DNA from: Pectinatus frisingensis
Lineage (GTDB): Bacteria; Bacillota; Negativicutes; Selenomonadales; Selenomonadaceae
Assembly (NCBI RefSeq): GCF_015732285.1
Contig: NZ_WIQU01000042.1
Location: 98,312 to 162,311 of the forward strand
Length of the DNA: 64,000 nt
Direction of reading: 5' to 3'
The notes below the pieces were generated by a model. The model was not told the DNA's origin. It saw only the letters and a list, made by a program, of their open reading frames with translations, and did no database searches. The translations under genes and the position numbers were made by a program. Positions 1-7,010 of the stretch are shown one piece after another (within the stretch, counting starts at the first letter, position 1; every line of letters starts with the position of its first letter).

Positions 1-147
1 TTGATGGAAAAGAATAGTAAGGTAAGTGAAGAAATCGTTGCGGTAATAACCGCAGCAATTGAAGCAGCTACTGGACAGAAAGTCAGAGCGATAAGTATTA
101 AGCGCAGTGACATCTGGACTATGGCAGGGCGTCGGGCAGCTGTCTGA
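1..147 (+). CDS. Small decarboxylase subunit, MmdE/OadG C-terminus-like (possibly partial)
   Basis: The frame is open from the first base to a TGA at 145-147. It begins with TTG and then ATG at position 4, so it may be a complete 47-residue protein or the tail of a longer one cut by the window edge. The end reads SDIWTMAGRRAAV, resembling the C-terminal tail of OadG/MmdD-type delta subunits and the short epsilon subunit of the Veillonella methylmalonyl-CoA decarboxylase. That complex decarboxylates (S)-methylmalonyl-CoA at the membrane and exports Na+. The biotin carrier gene follows 49 bases later, which supports the assignment. Completeness and subunit identity cannot be settled without upstream sequence. 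Confidence 0.55.
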   Translation: MMEKNSKVSEEIVAVITAAIEAATGQKVRAISIKRSDIWTMAGRRAAV

Positions 148-196
148 CTGCTTAATATTATAAAAAAGAAATCTACATTTTATGGGGGAATATCTT

Positions 197-577
197 GTGA
201 AAAAGTTTAATATTACTGTAAATGGCGCTTCTTATGAAGTTGAAGTTGAAGAAGTTAAAAATACAGCAGCATCTGCTCCTAAAGCAGTTGCTGCACCGGC
301 AGCTCCAGCGGCAGCACCTGCTCCTAAAGCAGCAGCTCCGGCTCCGGCAGCAGCTCCGGCAGGTGGAACTACAATAGCAGCTCCAATGCCAGGTAAAATC
401 GTTAAAGTTATGGCTTCAGTAGGTCAGATTGTAAAAGCCGGCGATGTTGTTCTCATTCTCGAAGCTATGAAAATGCAGAATGAAATAACTGCACCGTCTG
501 CAGGTACAGTGAAAGCTGTAAATGTTGAATCAGGACAAAGTGTAAAAGTTGGCGAACCAATGGTAGTACTTGGCTGA
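197..577 (+). CDS. mmdC: Biotin carboxyl carrier subunit of Na+-pumping decarboxylase (MmdC/GcdC type)
   Basis: 126 residues. It carries the biotin that moves CO2 from the carboxyltransferase subunit to the membrane decarboxylase. The N-terminus (VKKFNITVNG) is typical of the family. Next comes an Ala/Pro-rich flexible linker (about residues 28-60), then a biotinyl domain with the acceptor lysine in EAMKMQNE, about 35 residues before the C-terminus. I chose the GTG at 197 because GGGGGA lies 7 bases upstream; an in-frame ATG at 182 sits before that ribosome binding site. The substrate (methylmalonyl-CoA or glutaconyl-CoA) cannot be read from this subunit. No membrane beta subunit follows; a terminator does. 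Confidence 0.9.
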   Translation: MKKFNITVNGASYEVEVEEVKNTAASAPKAVAAPAAPAAAPAPKAAAPAPAAAPAGGTTIAAPMPGKIVKVMASVGQIVKAGDVVLILEAMKMQNEITAPSAGTVKAVNVESGQSVKVGEPMVVLG

Positions 578-601
578 TTAGGTTAAATTACCAGATATGA
601 T

Positions 602-655
602 AGGAACTTCTGTACCGGGAAAATTTCCTTGGGTACAGAAGTTCCTATTTTTTAT
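602..655 (+). terminator. Rho-independent terminator after the decarboxylase genes
   Basis: A 15-16 bp inverted repeat (AGGAACTTCTGTACC at 602-616 against GGGTACAGAAGTTCCT at 631-646) is followed by a T-rich run. It ends the biotin carrier transcript. Confidence 0.85.
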
Positions 656-772
656 AATTAGAAGTTATGATAAATATATAATACATTTTAAGACAATCAG
701 ACGTATCTGTGACGAAATTTTATGTAAAAAAATCAGTAAATGATATATAATAATATAAGGGAGGATATTATT

Positions 773-961
773 ATGGAAAATACAAATGAACTTGATTTTA
801 CCTGTGGTTTATCTGATGATGAACTTACGGTCAGATTTCGGGAAGCAGTACGTATTGGTAATGAAATAAAGAAAATAAAAGGTCAACCCATTGCAAAATA
901 TGACCATGAGAAGAATGTACCTTATATCGAGTACCCTGATGGAAGAAAAGAATATGCTTAA
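773..961 (+). CDS. Small antitoxin-like protein, partner of zeta-like toxin
   Basis: 62 residues, acidic at the start (MENTNELDF), ending with YIEYPDGRKEYA. I chose ATG 773 because AAGGGAGG lies about 10 bases upstream; the in-frame ATG at 740 has no ribosome binding site. It overlaps the downstream kinase-fold gene by 8 bases, a common layout for toxin-antitoxin pairs. No DNA-binding fold is obvious. The antitoxin role is inferred from the partner and the overlap; I do not recognise a named antitoxin family. Confidence 0.6.
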   Translation: MENTNELDFTCGLSDDELTVRFREAVRIGNEIKKIKGQPIAKYDHEKNVPYIEYPDGRKEYA

Positions 962-1526
962 AAAACCTGAAATAATAGTAGTGGCAGGGCCTAATGGCAG
1001 TGGTAAGAGCACTGTTATACAAATGGTCAATATAATACAGCCTTATATAAATGCCGATGATATAAAAGCGGCTTTGCAGTGTACTGCACTGCAGGCAGCG
1101 CAAAAAGCTGAAAAATTGAGGAATACATTAATAAACCGTCAGATGAGTTTCACCTTTGAAACGGTATTATCAACGTCAAGAAATATAGAACTTTTAAAAC
1201 GGGCAAGAAAAGCAGGATTTTTTATACGCTGCATATATGTGCTTACTATCGACCCACAAATTAATATCATACGGGTGCGTGTGCGTAAGGCAGCCGGTGG
1301 ACATGATGTTCCGCAGGATAAAATCATCAGCCGTTACAAAAAGGCATTAGCACAAATACCGCAGTTACTAGAGGTATGCGATATTTGTCATATTTATGAT
1401 AATTCTGATGAAATTCCGTTTCGTATTTTCAAAAAACGAAAAGATGAATATTTTTATTGGGAAGATTCATTTTGGAATAAAAATAAAATAGAAAAATTAA
1501 TCAATAATAAATCCTGCTGCAACTGA
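954..1526 (+). CDS. Zeta-toxin-family P-loop kinase
   Basis: About 190 residues. A Walker A motif (VVAGPNGSGKST) opens the protein, followed by NADDIKA and the segment FTFETVLSTSRNIELLKRA. That arrangement is typical of zeta toxins and related P-loop kinases, whose known members phosphorylate UDP-N-acetylglucosamine and block peptidoglycan synthesis. The conserved basic region RVRVRKAAGGHDVP resembles the family's lid. ATG 954 is chosen because GGAAGAAAAG precedes it; ATG 939 is an alternative. It overlaps the upstream small gene, suggesting translational coupling. It could instead be a stand-alone nucleotide kinase. Confidence 0.75.
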   Translation: MLKKPEIIVVAGPNGSGKSTVIQMVNIIQPYINADDIKAALQCTALQAAQKAEKLRNTLINRQMSFTFETVLSTSRNIELLKRARKAGFFIRCIYVLTIDPQINIIRVRVRKAAGGHDVPQDKIISRYKKALAQIPQLLEVCDICHIYDNSDEIPFRIFKKRKDEYFYWEDSFWNKNKIEKLINNKSCCN

Positions 1527-1549
1527 TATCAGCCGCAGCAGGATTTTCA
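1509..1549. terminator. Bidirectional terminator hairpin between convergent genes
   Basis: AATCCTGCTGC (1510-1520) pairs with GCAGCAGGATT (1535-1545). The stop codon of the zeta-like gene lies in the loop, and the hairpin sits at the tail of the minus-strand PLD gene. Confidence 0.7.
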
Positions 1550-2164
1550 GTTATAACTTTGCGTATTATCCCAGCGCCATTGCCAATTTTCATTATAATA
1601 ATCGGCTAACTTTTTATTGCCGCGAATTATTAAAACGTTTTCGGCATTGTTTTTTTCGGCAGCCTTAGTAAAATTAAATGATCCTGTGATAATCGTACTG
1701 TCATCTATTATCATAACTTTGCTATGAGCTATAGCAAAATCATGATCAATTTTGACAGGGATTTTATTATCGATAAAAAATTTGGCAGCAGAATATTTTT
1801 CTGTTTCATTACTTTTATCCAAAATTATTTTTACAATGACGCCACGCTTTTGAGCATTCAACAGAGCTTTTGCGATAGGTGTAGAAGTAAAAAGATAAGC
1901 CTGTACCTTAATAGTGCTATGGGCTTCATTTATTGCTTTTATTACGGTATCTGTCGCACCACCATTGGGACTAAAGGCAACTTCGATTGTTCCGGCAGCA
2001 TTTACGATATTGGGATGGTCTATTTCACCCGGCAGGACTGCTTGTGCAGAGGCTGTTTTGTTTACAAGGGCATTTTCATGCGAAATTGTCTTATTACTGC
2101 AGCCAAGTAAAAATCCGGCGAAAAATATTGAGAGAACAACAATAGCAGATACTAATTTTTTCAA
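1547..2164 (-). CDS. Lipoprotein phospholipase D-like nuclease (single HKD motif)
   Basis: 205 residues. A hydrophobic signal ends in a lipobox (LLGC, Cys about residue 22), so it is probably a membrane-anchored lipoprotein. The catalytic motif is HSKVMIIDDSTIITGSFNF, the HxK(x)4D(x)6GS signature of the PLD superfamily. A single HKD copy at this length fits the Nuc endonuclease group, which works as a homodimer. The start is TTG, with AAGGAGATG about 7 bases upstream. Its substrate (DNA or phospholipid) cannot be decided from sequence. It converges on the toxin gene across a shared terminator. Confidence 0.85.
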   Translation of the reverse strand: MKKLVSAIVVLSIFFAGFLLGCSNKTISHENALVNKTASAQAVLPGEIDHPNIVNAAGTIEVAFSPNGGATDTVIKAINEAHSTIKVQAYLFTSTPIAKALLNAQKRGVIVKIILDKSNETEKYSAAKFFIDNKIPVKIDHDFAIAHSKVMIIDDSTIITGSFNFTKAAEKNNAENVLIIRGNKKLADYYNENWQWRWDNTQSYN

Positions 2165-2197
2165 ATATTACATCTCCTTAAAAATTTGTAATAAAAT

Positions 2198-2224
2198 AAC
2201 CGGCAAAAAAACTCTGCCGGTTTA
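2198..2224 (-). terminator. Possible terminator downstream of tRNA-Val
   Basis: AACCGGCA (2198-2205) and TGCCGGTT (2215-2222) form an 8 bp stem between tRNA-Val and the PLD gene. Only a broken T-rich stretch follows, so confidence is limited. Confidence 0.45.
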
Positions 2225-2284
2225 CATCAAATTCCTAATTTCGTGTTTCGATTATGCTGATACCTTTATAAATAGTGATTTTAC

Positions 2285-2359
2285 TGGTAGGGCATGGTGG
2301 TTTCGAACCACCGACCTCTTGAATGTGAATCAAGCGCTCTCCCCCTGAGCTAATACCCC
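2285..2359 (-). tRNA. tRNA-Val (anticodon CAC)
   Basis: The minus strand folds into a full cloverleaf: acceptor GGGGTAT/ATGCCCT, D stem GCTC/GAGC, anticodon stem CTTGA/TCAAG with loop TTCACAT (anticodon CAC), T stem GGTGG/CCACC, discriminator A, and encoded CCA. The first acceptor pair is a G-U. The 5' flank AGGGTATTC immediately repeats the start of the tRNA. Confidence 0.9.
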
Positions 2360-2719
2360 GAATACCCTATAAATATCACAACGTGTATTATTATAGCATA
2401 AATTGTTATTTAATTCTATATATGGAGAAATAAAATATTTGGTCATAGATATTTCTTTTCCTAAAATCTAAAAATCAAGGAAGAATAATGATACTAAAAC
2501 CAGCTATGAAGTCAATAATCAGGTAAAACAGGGCCGTTTATTAATTAACTTTTCTACAATGACCATGTCCAAGTCTAAGAAATTCAATATATTCGACTAT
2601 TGATCGATATTTTTGAAGGTAAAACATTGCAGCATATCTATTCTACATGGCATGTTGATTGAGAAAAAGGTTTTCGTTTTGATAGTATCAGGAGTGAAAA
2701 ATATTCGAGTGAGACATAA
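2360..2719. other. Non-coding gap between two tRNA genes
   Basis: About 360 AT-rich bases. I see no ribosome binding site paired with a plausible frame, no recognisable gene remnant and no strong hairpin apart from the terminator at its right edge. It may hold promoter sequence for tRNA-Val, but no convincing -35/-10 pair stands out. Confidence 0.5.
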
Positions 2720-2750
2720 CAAAAAGCCTCCCGAGAAATCAGAAGGCTCA
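2720..2750 (-). terminator. Terminator downstream of tRNA-Arg
   Basis: On the minus strand AGCCTTC and GGGAGGCT form a stem followed by TTTTTG, just after the CCA end of tRNA-Arg. Confidence 0.75.
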
Positions 2751-2756
2751 TTTAAC

Positions 2757-2833
2757 TGGTGCGATTGGCCAGAGTCGAACTGGCTACCTGCCGCTTAGGA
2801 GGCGGCCGCTCTATCCATGTGAGCTACAACCGC
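2757..2833 (-). tRNA. tRNA-Arg (anticodon CCT)
   Basis: A complete cloverleaf on the minus strand: acceptor GCGGTTG/CAATCGC, D arm GCTC/GAGC, anticodon stem GCCGC/GCGGC with loop CTCCTAA (anticodon CCT), T stem GCCAG/CTGGC, discriminator A and encoded CCA. 77 nt. Confidence 0.93.
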
Positions 2834-2917
2834 AATTAACATGCCTATATATTATAACAACTCTCTTTTATATCTGCAAGCACAAAACCAACTTTTTCCA
2901 CTGAAGGGTAAATAAAT

Positions 2918-3676
2918 TTAATTTTGCAGTGTCTGGTCAGCAGTCATTTCTGTCAAATAAGGCCAGTATTTTTCAGGCATGAATGAACGGCGCAGCCTGG
3001 GATTTTCTCTTTCTTCGATGGCAATACTGCGGTAATATTGGCACCACATTTGACGGAATTTTTGTTCGTCCTTACTGTAGTCAAGATTATGTTTAGGTTC
3101 GGTAATCTCAGTTATGAGTAAAGTTTTTTTATTATAATAAGCCGCTATATGGCGGTGAATATCATGAATGGCCCATTCCTCTGCGGGTAAACGATTGGTA
3201 AAGTGTCCGGCGATGAGTGGGACAATATTGTAATCTGGTTTGATGATGGCGTAAAGCATTCCGGCGGCAAGTTCATTAAAGCGGAGTAATCCCAGTATAC
3301 GCTGGCATTCATTACTGGTTTTCAGCGACCATTTTTCGACTTGTTGTATCCAGGGATCACGTCGGCAGACTGACAGTGTTCCTATATGACGGAAGGCTGT
3401 ACAAATATAATAAAATAAAATCATTTCCCGTTCCGGCTGTTCTGCCATAAAAGCATAGTATAGTGTATGGGCGGCTATTGAACCACATTTTTGGTGAAAG
3501 GAATTAATCACCGAACTGGCATGATCTATATTGCTGGTTATTATTTTTTCGTTACCGAATAAAGAAGAACCGGCGCGTTTATTTTCTATTTTTTCCACAT
3601 GGCTGGTTCCATCATGATATGCTTGATAAACAACGGATAAAAAACCGGGAAAGGAGCCATCGTATTGATAATACAT
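2918..3676 (-). CDS. TIGR03915-family putative DNA metabolism protein
   Basis: 252 residues, beginning MYYQYDGSFPGFLSVV, the typical opening of the TIGR03915 family (putative DNA metabolism/repair protein). In many bacteria this domain is fused to a uracil-DNA glycosylase-like domain; at this length there is no room for that fusion here. Its start codon lies 2 bases after the stop of the radical SAM gene, with the ribosome binding site inside that gene's end, so the two are probably translated together. Biochemical function is unknown; a role in DNA modification or repair rests on family co-occurrence only. Confidence 0.8.
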   Translation of the reverse strand: MYYQYDGSFPGFLSVVYQAYHDGTSHVEKIENKRAGSSLFGNEKIITSNIDHASSVINSFHQKCGSIAAHTLYYAFMAEQPEREMILFYYICTAFRHIGTLSVCRRDPWIQQVEKWSLKTSNECQRILGLLRFNELAAGMLYAIIKPDYNIVPLIAGHFTNRLPAEEWAIHDIHRHIAAYYNKKTLLITEITEPKHNLDYSKDEQKFRQMWCQYYRSIAIEERENPRLRRSFMPEKYWPYLTEMTADQTLQN

Positions 3677-3678
3677 GT

Positions 3679-4926
3679 TTACACCTGACCTTCGAAGAGA
3701 CTAAACTGTTTAAATATTATCTGGTTTTTTTGTGAGAGCAGTATTTTTTTTATCAGCAGCGGGTCATCACGACGAAGTCCGTAATATTTCCCTGAGCAGG
3801 TAATAAAATGCCGGGCCCGTTTCCAGACGATACCGATATGGCGTAATTCATCATAAGAGAGATTGCCAAAACGACGCAATGTGCGTATGCGCATTGCTGA
3901 ACGAACTCCTATCCCCGGAACACGCAGCAGCATCTCATAAGGAGCCCGGTTTATTTCAACCGGGAAAATATGCCAGTTTTGTAAAGCCCAATTTGTTTTT
4001 GGATCGACAGATAAATCGAAATTAGGTCTGTCAGCAGTTAAAATTTCATCTGCAGAGAAATGATAGTAACGCAGCAGCCAATCAGCCTGGTAAAGACGAT
4101 TTTCCCGCAGCAGCGGCGGAACTTGCAGTGCCGGCAGGTTTTTACCAGTCATTACCGGTACATAAGCGGAATAATAAACTCGCTTTAATGAAACTTTTTT
4201 ATATAAAGCTTCACTGAGTTTTAAAATATGGCGGTCATTTTCACCACTGGCGCCGATTATCATTTGTGTAGTTTGGCCGGCGGGAATAAAGCTGGGAACA
4301 TATTTTACCAAATGTTTTTCTTCTTGGCGTTCGGTCAGTTTATTTTTTATAAATTGCATGGGAGTTATGATTGCTGATCTGGTTTTTTGCGGAGCCAGCA
4401 ACTTTAATGAACTTTCCGAAGGCAATTCCATGTTTACACTCATGCGGTCAACATATTTACCCAGTTCATAAATTAACATGGAATCAGTTCCGGGAATACC
4501 TTTCATGTGTATGTAACCATTAAAATTTTCTTTTAAACGGAGTGTCTTGGCTATTTTTATTAGTAATTCGGTTGTATAATCAGGAGATTTTATTATACCT
4601 GAGCTTAAAAACAGTCCTTCAATATAATTGCGGCGGTAAAATTGTACGGTCAGTCCGACAACTTCCTCCGGGGAAAGATGGGTGCGCACTATGTCATTGC
4701 TATGGCGGTTGACGCAGTATTCACAATCATAGATGCAGTAATTGGTCATGAGTATTTTAAGTAAAGAAATGCACCGCCCATCAGCTGCCCAGCTGTGACA
4801 AATGCCGCTGGGAGCCGCATTACCAAGGCCATTGATTCTGTTTTTTCGTTTTGATCCGCTGGAGGAGCAAGAAACATCATATTTGGCAGCATCAGATAAA
4901 ATTTTTAATTTTTCCATGATTTCCAT
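3679..4926 (-). CDS. Radical SAM protein, putative DNA modification/repair (TIGR03916 type)
   Basis: About 415 residues. The 4Fe-4S motif CIYDCEYC (CxxxCxxC) lies near residue 70. The C-terminal part contains LLRVPGIGVRSAMRIR, a helix-hairpin-helix typical of DNA-binding proteins. This matches the rSAM_link_UDG family that travels with TIGR03915 proteins. An upstream in-frame ATG at 4941 overlaps the sequence GGAG, which is better read as the ribosome binding site of ATG 4926, so I chose 4926. It is the first gene of a two-gene minus-strand operon. The substrate is unknown. Confidence 0.85.
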   Translation of the reverse strand: MEIMEKLKILSDAAKYDVSCSSSGSKRKNRINGLGNAAPSGICHSWAADGRCISLLKILMTNYCIYDCEYCVNRHSNDIVRTHLSPEEVVGLTVQFYRRNYIEGLFLSSGIIKSPDYTTELLIKIAKTLRLKENFNGYIHMKGIPGTDSMLIYELGKYVDRMSVNMELPSESSLKLLAPQKTRSAIITPMQFIKNKLTERQEEKHLVKYVPSFIPAGQTTQMIIGASGENDRHILKLSEALYKKVSLKRVYYSAYVPVMTGKNLPALQVPPLLRENRLYQADWLLRYYHFSADEILTADRPNFDLSVDPKTNWALQNWHIFPVEINRAPYEMLLRVPGIGVRSAMRIRTLRRFGNLSYDELRHIGIVWKRARHFITCSGKYYGLRRDDPLLIKKILLSQKNQIIFKQFSLFEGQV

Positions 4927-5124
4927 GGTAGTTATCTCCATAATACAAAATTAAATTTATAAAATAATTGAATTGCTTAGAGTATAACATTATAATTAAG
5001 TAAAGTAAATAATAAAATTAAGTAAACTGAATGAGAAGGAGATGCTAAAATATTATTGAATATAGAAATTAAGGTGGTATCTGTTGTATTGTAGAGACAT
5101 ATATAAAGATTAAGGGAGAATAAG

Positions 5125-5472
5125 ATGGATGTATTAAAAATCGTATTTCATATTGATGAAATGGCAAAATGGCAGATGGTCATTGGCAATGTAAAAAATT
5201 TTATAGCCGATGTCGGAATGGACAGGTATGATATTAAAATAGTGGTCAATGGTGATGCTGTGAATTTATTTAACACAGCGGATAATTCTGCTGTCTTGCA
5301 TGATATGGAATGTTTGACGCATGAAAGCGTTGAAGTTTTTGTCTGCCGCAATGCTTTGCGCGGTAATGAAATAAACGAGTCTGAACTGCCACCGTACATA
5401 TTTATTGCTTCTGCAGGAGTGACTAAATTAGTAAAGCTGCAATTGGCAGGGTATGCATATATAAAACCATAG
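5125..5472 (+). CDS. DsrE/YchN-family small protein
   Basis: 115 residues resembling DsrE/DsrF-like proteins: an alpha/beta fold with a start like LKIVFHIDEM and an internal NGDAVNLF. Members such as YchN form soluble oligomers, and some relay sulfur through a conserved cysteine. Two cysteines are visible (in MECLTHE and VFVCRNAL), the second in the position usual for the family. The start has GGGAG about 9 bases upstream. It is a single gene flanked by a divergent radical SAM operon and a convergent carrier. Specific role unknown. Confidence 0.7.
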   Translation: MDVLKIVFHIDEMAKWQMVIGNVKNFIADVGMDRYDIKIVVNGDAVNLFNTADNSAVLHDMECLTHESVEVFVCRNALRGNEINESELPPYIFIASAGVTKLVKLQLAGYAYIKP

Positions 5473-5559
5473 CGAAGTTGTTAAATATATTATCGGTCAT
5501 TTTCAGGCAGCCGTTTATCTGGTTGTATTGATAAAATTTCAGGACAGCTTTTAGATAGA

Positions 5560-5680
5560 AATATCGCAGTTTACCATTTTCATTCATGAATACACAATAT
5601 GTACCACTGCCCTTATTTTGTATGGCAGTGGGATATGTGTACCTTTATGGTCAAATACTAATTGTGTGACAGTCTATTGT
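5560..5680 (+). repeat. Intergenic long-hairpin element, diverged copy D
   Basis: This is the weakest of four related copies (others at 9783, 37757 and 43157). It shares CATTTTCATTCATGAATA, ATATGTACCACT, a central hairpin (CCACTGCC/GGCAGTGG), TTTATGGTCAA and GTGTGACAGTC. The 5' end is degraded. It lies between the convergent ends of the DsrE-like gene and the carrier gene. Confidence 0.6.
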
Positions 5681-5749
5681 TTTCCAGATTATAATGGTAT
5701 ATTTTTGGGGTTATAATCGTTAATTATAGCAAGGATACCAGGCTTTGTT

Positions 5750-6703
5750 TTATAGATAAATAAATATATAATAGACAGGAAATACAATGATGAAGAAGAT
5801 GGCTGTGGTTATCATAAAAATAGCTGTAGCCATGTTTGTATTTAATTTGTAAAGTTGACTTATTGCAATAGAATTTATAGCAGCAGGTGCAGCACCTATT
5901 AAAGTCATTGTGTTAATGAAAAGTGAATCAGTACTTATCAAGGAAAAAACTGTATAAGTCAGTAATGGCAGGATAATGAATTTTATTGGCAGCATCATTA
6001 AAGATTCCCGCAGATAAAATTTTAAAGCTGAAAATTTTAATAGAAAACCAATTGGCAGCATACCTATCCATGCACCGATATGGACGAATGAATCGAATAT
6101 CACAGGAAATATCGTTGGTCTGGGTACATGATTTATAGATAATAGAAAACCCGCCAGTACACCGATGAGAGCCAATTGATTCCAGCTGATGAATATATCG
6201 CGCCATTGCGGTTTAAAAGAAGCTTTGAAAGAACGAGCCTGGGATAACTGTTTATAATAACCGGCTAAAGGAATGCAAAACAGCAATGTAAATATATTTT
6301 GAAATATAGCAACTGCCTGTACATACGCAAAACCAATCTCACCATATAAAACGAAGCAGCATAAGCCGACGAGAGTGCCGATGTTTGAAAGATATCCGGT
6401 TAGTAAAAAAGAGCCTTCAGCGCATGGATTTTTAAGATGCCTGCTTAAAGGATATGAAAGAAGTCCAGGGATAATGCATACCAGAATCCCATAAAGTGGT
6501 ATACTTAGGAATTTACTGTTGATATCCATCAGCCAAAAACTGCCCAAGGCCAATACTGTGGCAATAAATCTTATATTCAACTTCAGCAGCAGATTACAGG
6601 TCGTAATGCCCATCCATTTCTTTTTATGCAGTATATACCCAATAATGAGTGGTAAAATCAAGTCAATAAAAATGTAAATTATGCGTGTGTTTGATTGTTC
6701 CAT
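5750..6703 (-). CDS. AEC (auxin efflux carrier) family transporter
   Basis: About 317 residues with roughly ten hydrophobic segments, consistent with the AEC/BART superfamily of inner-membrane carriers, which in bacteria often move malate, malonate or other small organic acids. The N-terminal segment IDLILPLIIGYILHKKKW and the conserved LSNIGTLVGL region are typical. ATG 6703 is preferred over the upstream ATG 6778 because AAGGG lies 8 bases before it and homologues start at the first membrane helix. It is divergent from a LevR-type regulator, which may control it; I found no sigma-54 promoter to support that. Confidence 0.85.
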   Translation of the reverse strand: MEQSNTRIIYIFIDLILPLIIGYILHKKKWMGITTCNLLLKLNIRFIATVLALGSFWLMDINSKFLSIPLYGILVCIIPGLLSYPLSRHLKNPCAEGSFLLTGYLSNIGTLVGLCCFVLYGEIGFAYVQAVAIFQNIFTLLFCIPLAGYYKQLSQARSFKASFKPQWRDIFISWNQLALIGVLAGFLLSINHVPRPTIFPVIFDSFVHIGAWIGMLPIGFLLKFSALKFYLRESLMMLPIKFIILPLLTYTVFSLISTDSLFINTMTLIGAAPAAINSIAISQLYKLNTNMATAIFMITTAIFFIIVFPVYYIFIYL

Positions 6704-7010
6704 TTGACATACCCTTCGAAATTTTACTTTCCTTCTATTACCATAGATAAAGATAATGTTAATGTCAACAGTTTGCATGTATTTTTTGTTATACGGATAA
6801 AATCAAGCGATAAAAACGGGTTTAGATTCGGCCCCTTGTAAACCTGCCGTATATCTGCGATAATATATATTATAAAATAATATGTGTCGGCATTTATCTA
6901 TTGTTGCGATATAAAATGTAAAAAAATTTAGAAGTTTTAATCAACATATTTGCAAAAATAGATTGGAACCAATAGGACAAGCTGATTATATTTACTGGGA
7001 GTTTTATTTT
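6704..7010. other. Divergent intergenic region between carrier and regulator
   Basis: About 300 AT-rich bases that must contain both promoters. I looked for the sigma-54 -24/-12 signature (GG, ten bases, GC with the flanking consensus) on both strands. Only one poor match exists, on the minus strand near 6820-6840, so the binding sites remain unidentified. Confidence 0.4.

Noticed and set aside
2460..2710. Possible decayed gene between the tRNAs
   Set aside because: Short stretches look codon-like, but stops occur in all frames and no family was recognisable.
2613..2798. 61-codon frame overlapping tRNA-Arg
   Set aside because: It runs through a tRNA gene and terminator and has no ribosome binding site.
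6704..7010. Sigma-54 promoter for the AEC carrier
   Set aside because: Only one GG-N10-GC spacing was found, and its flanks do not match the consensus.
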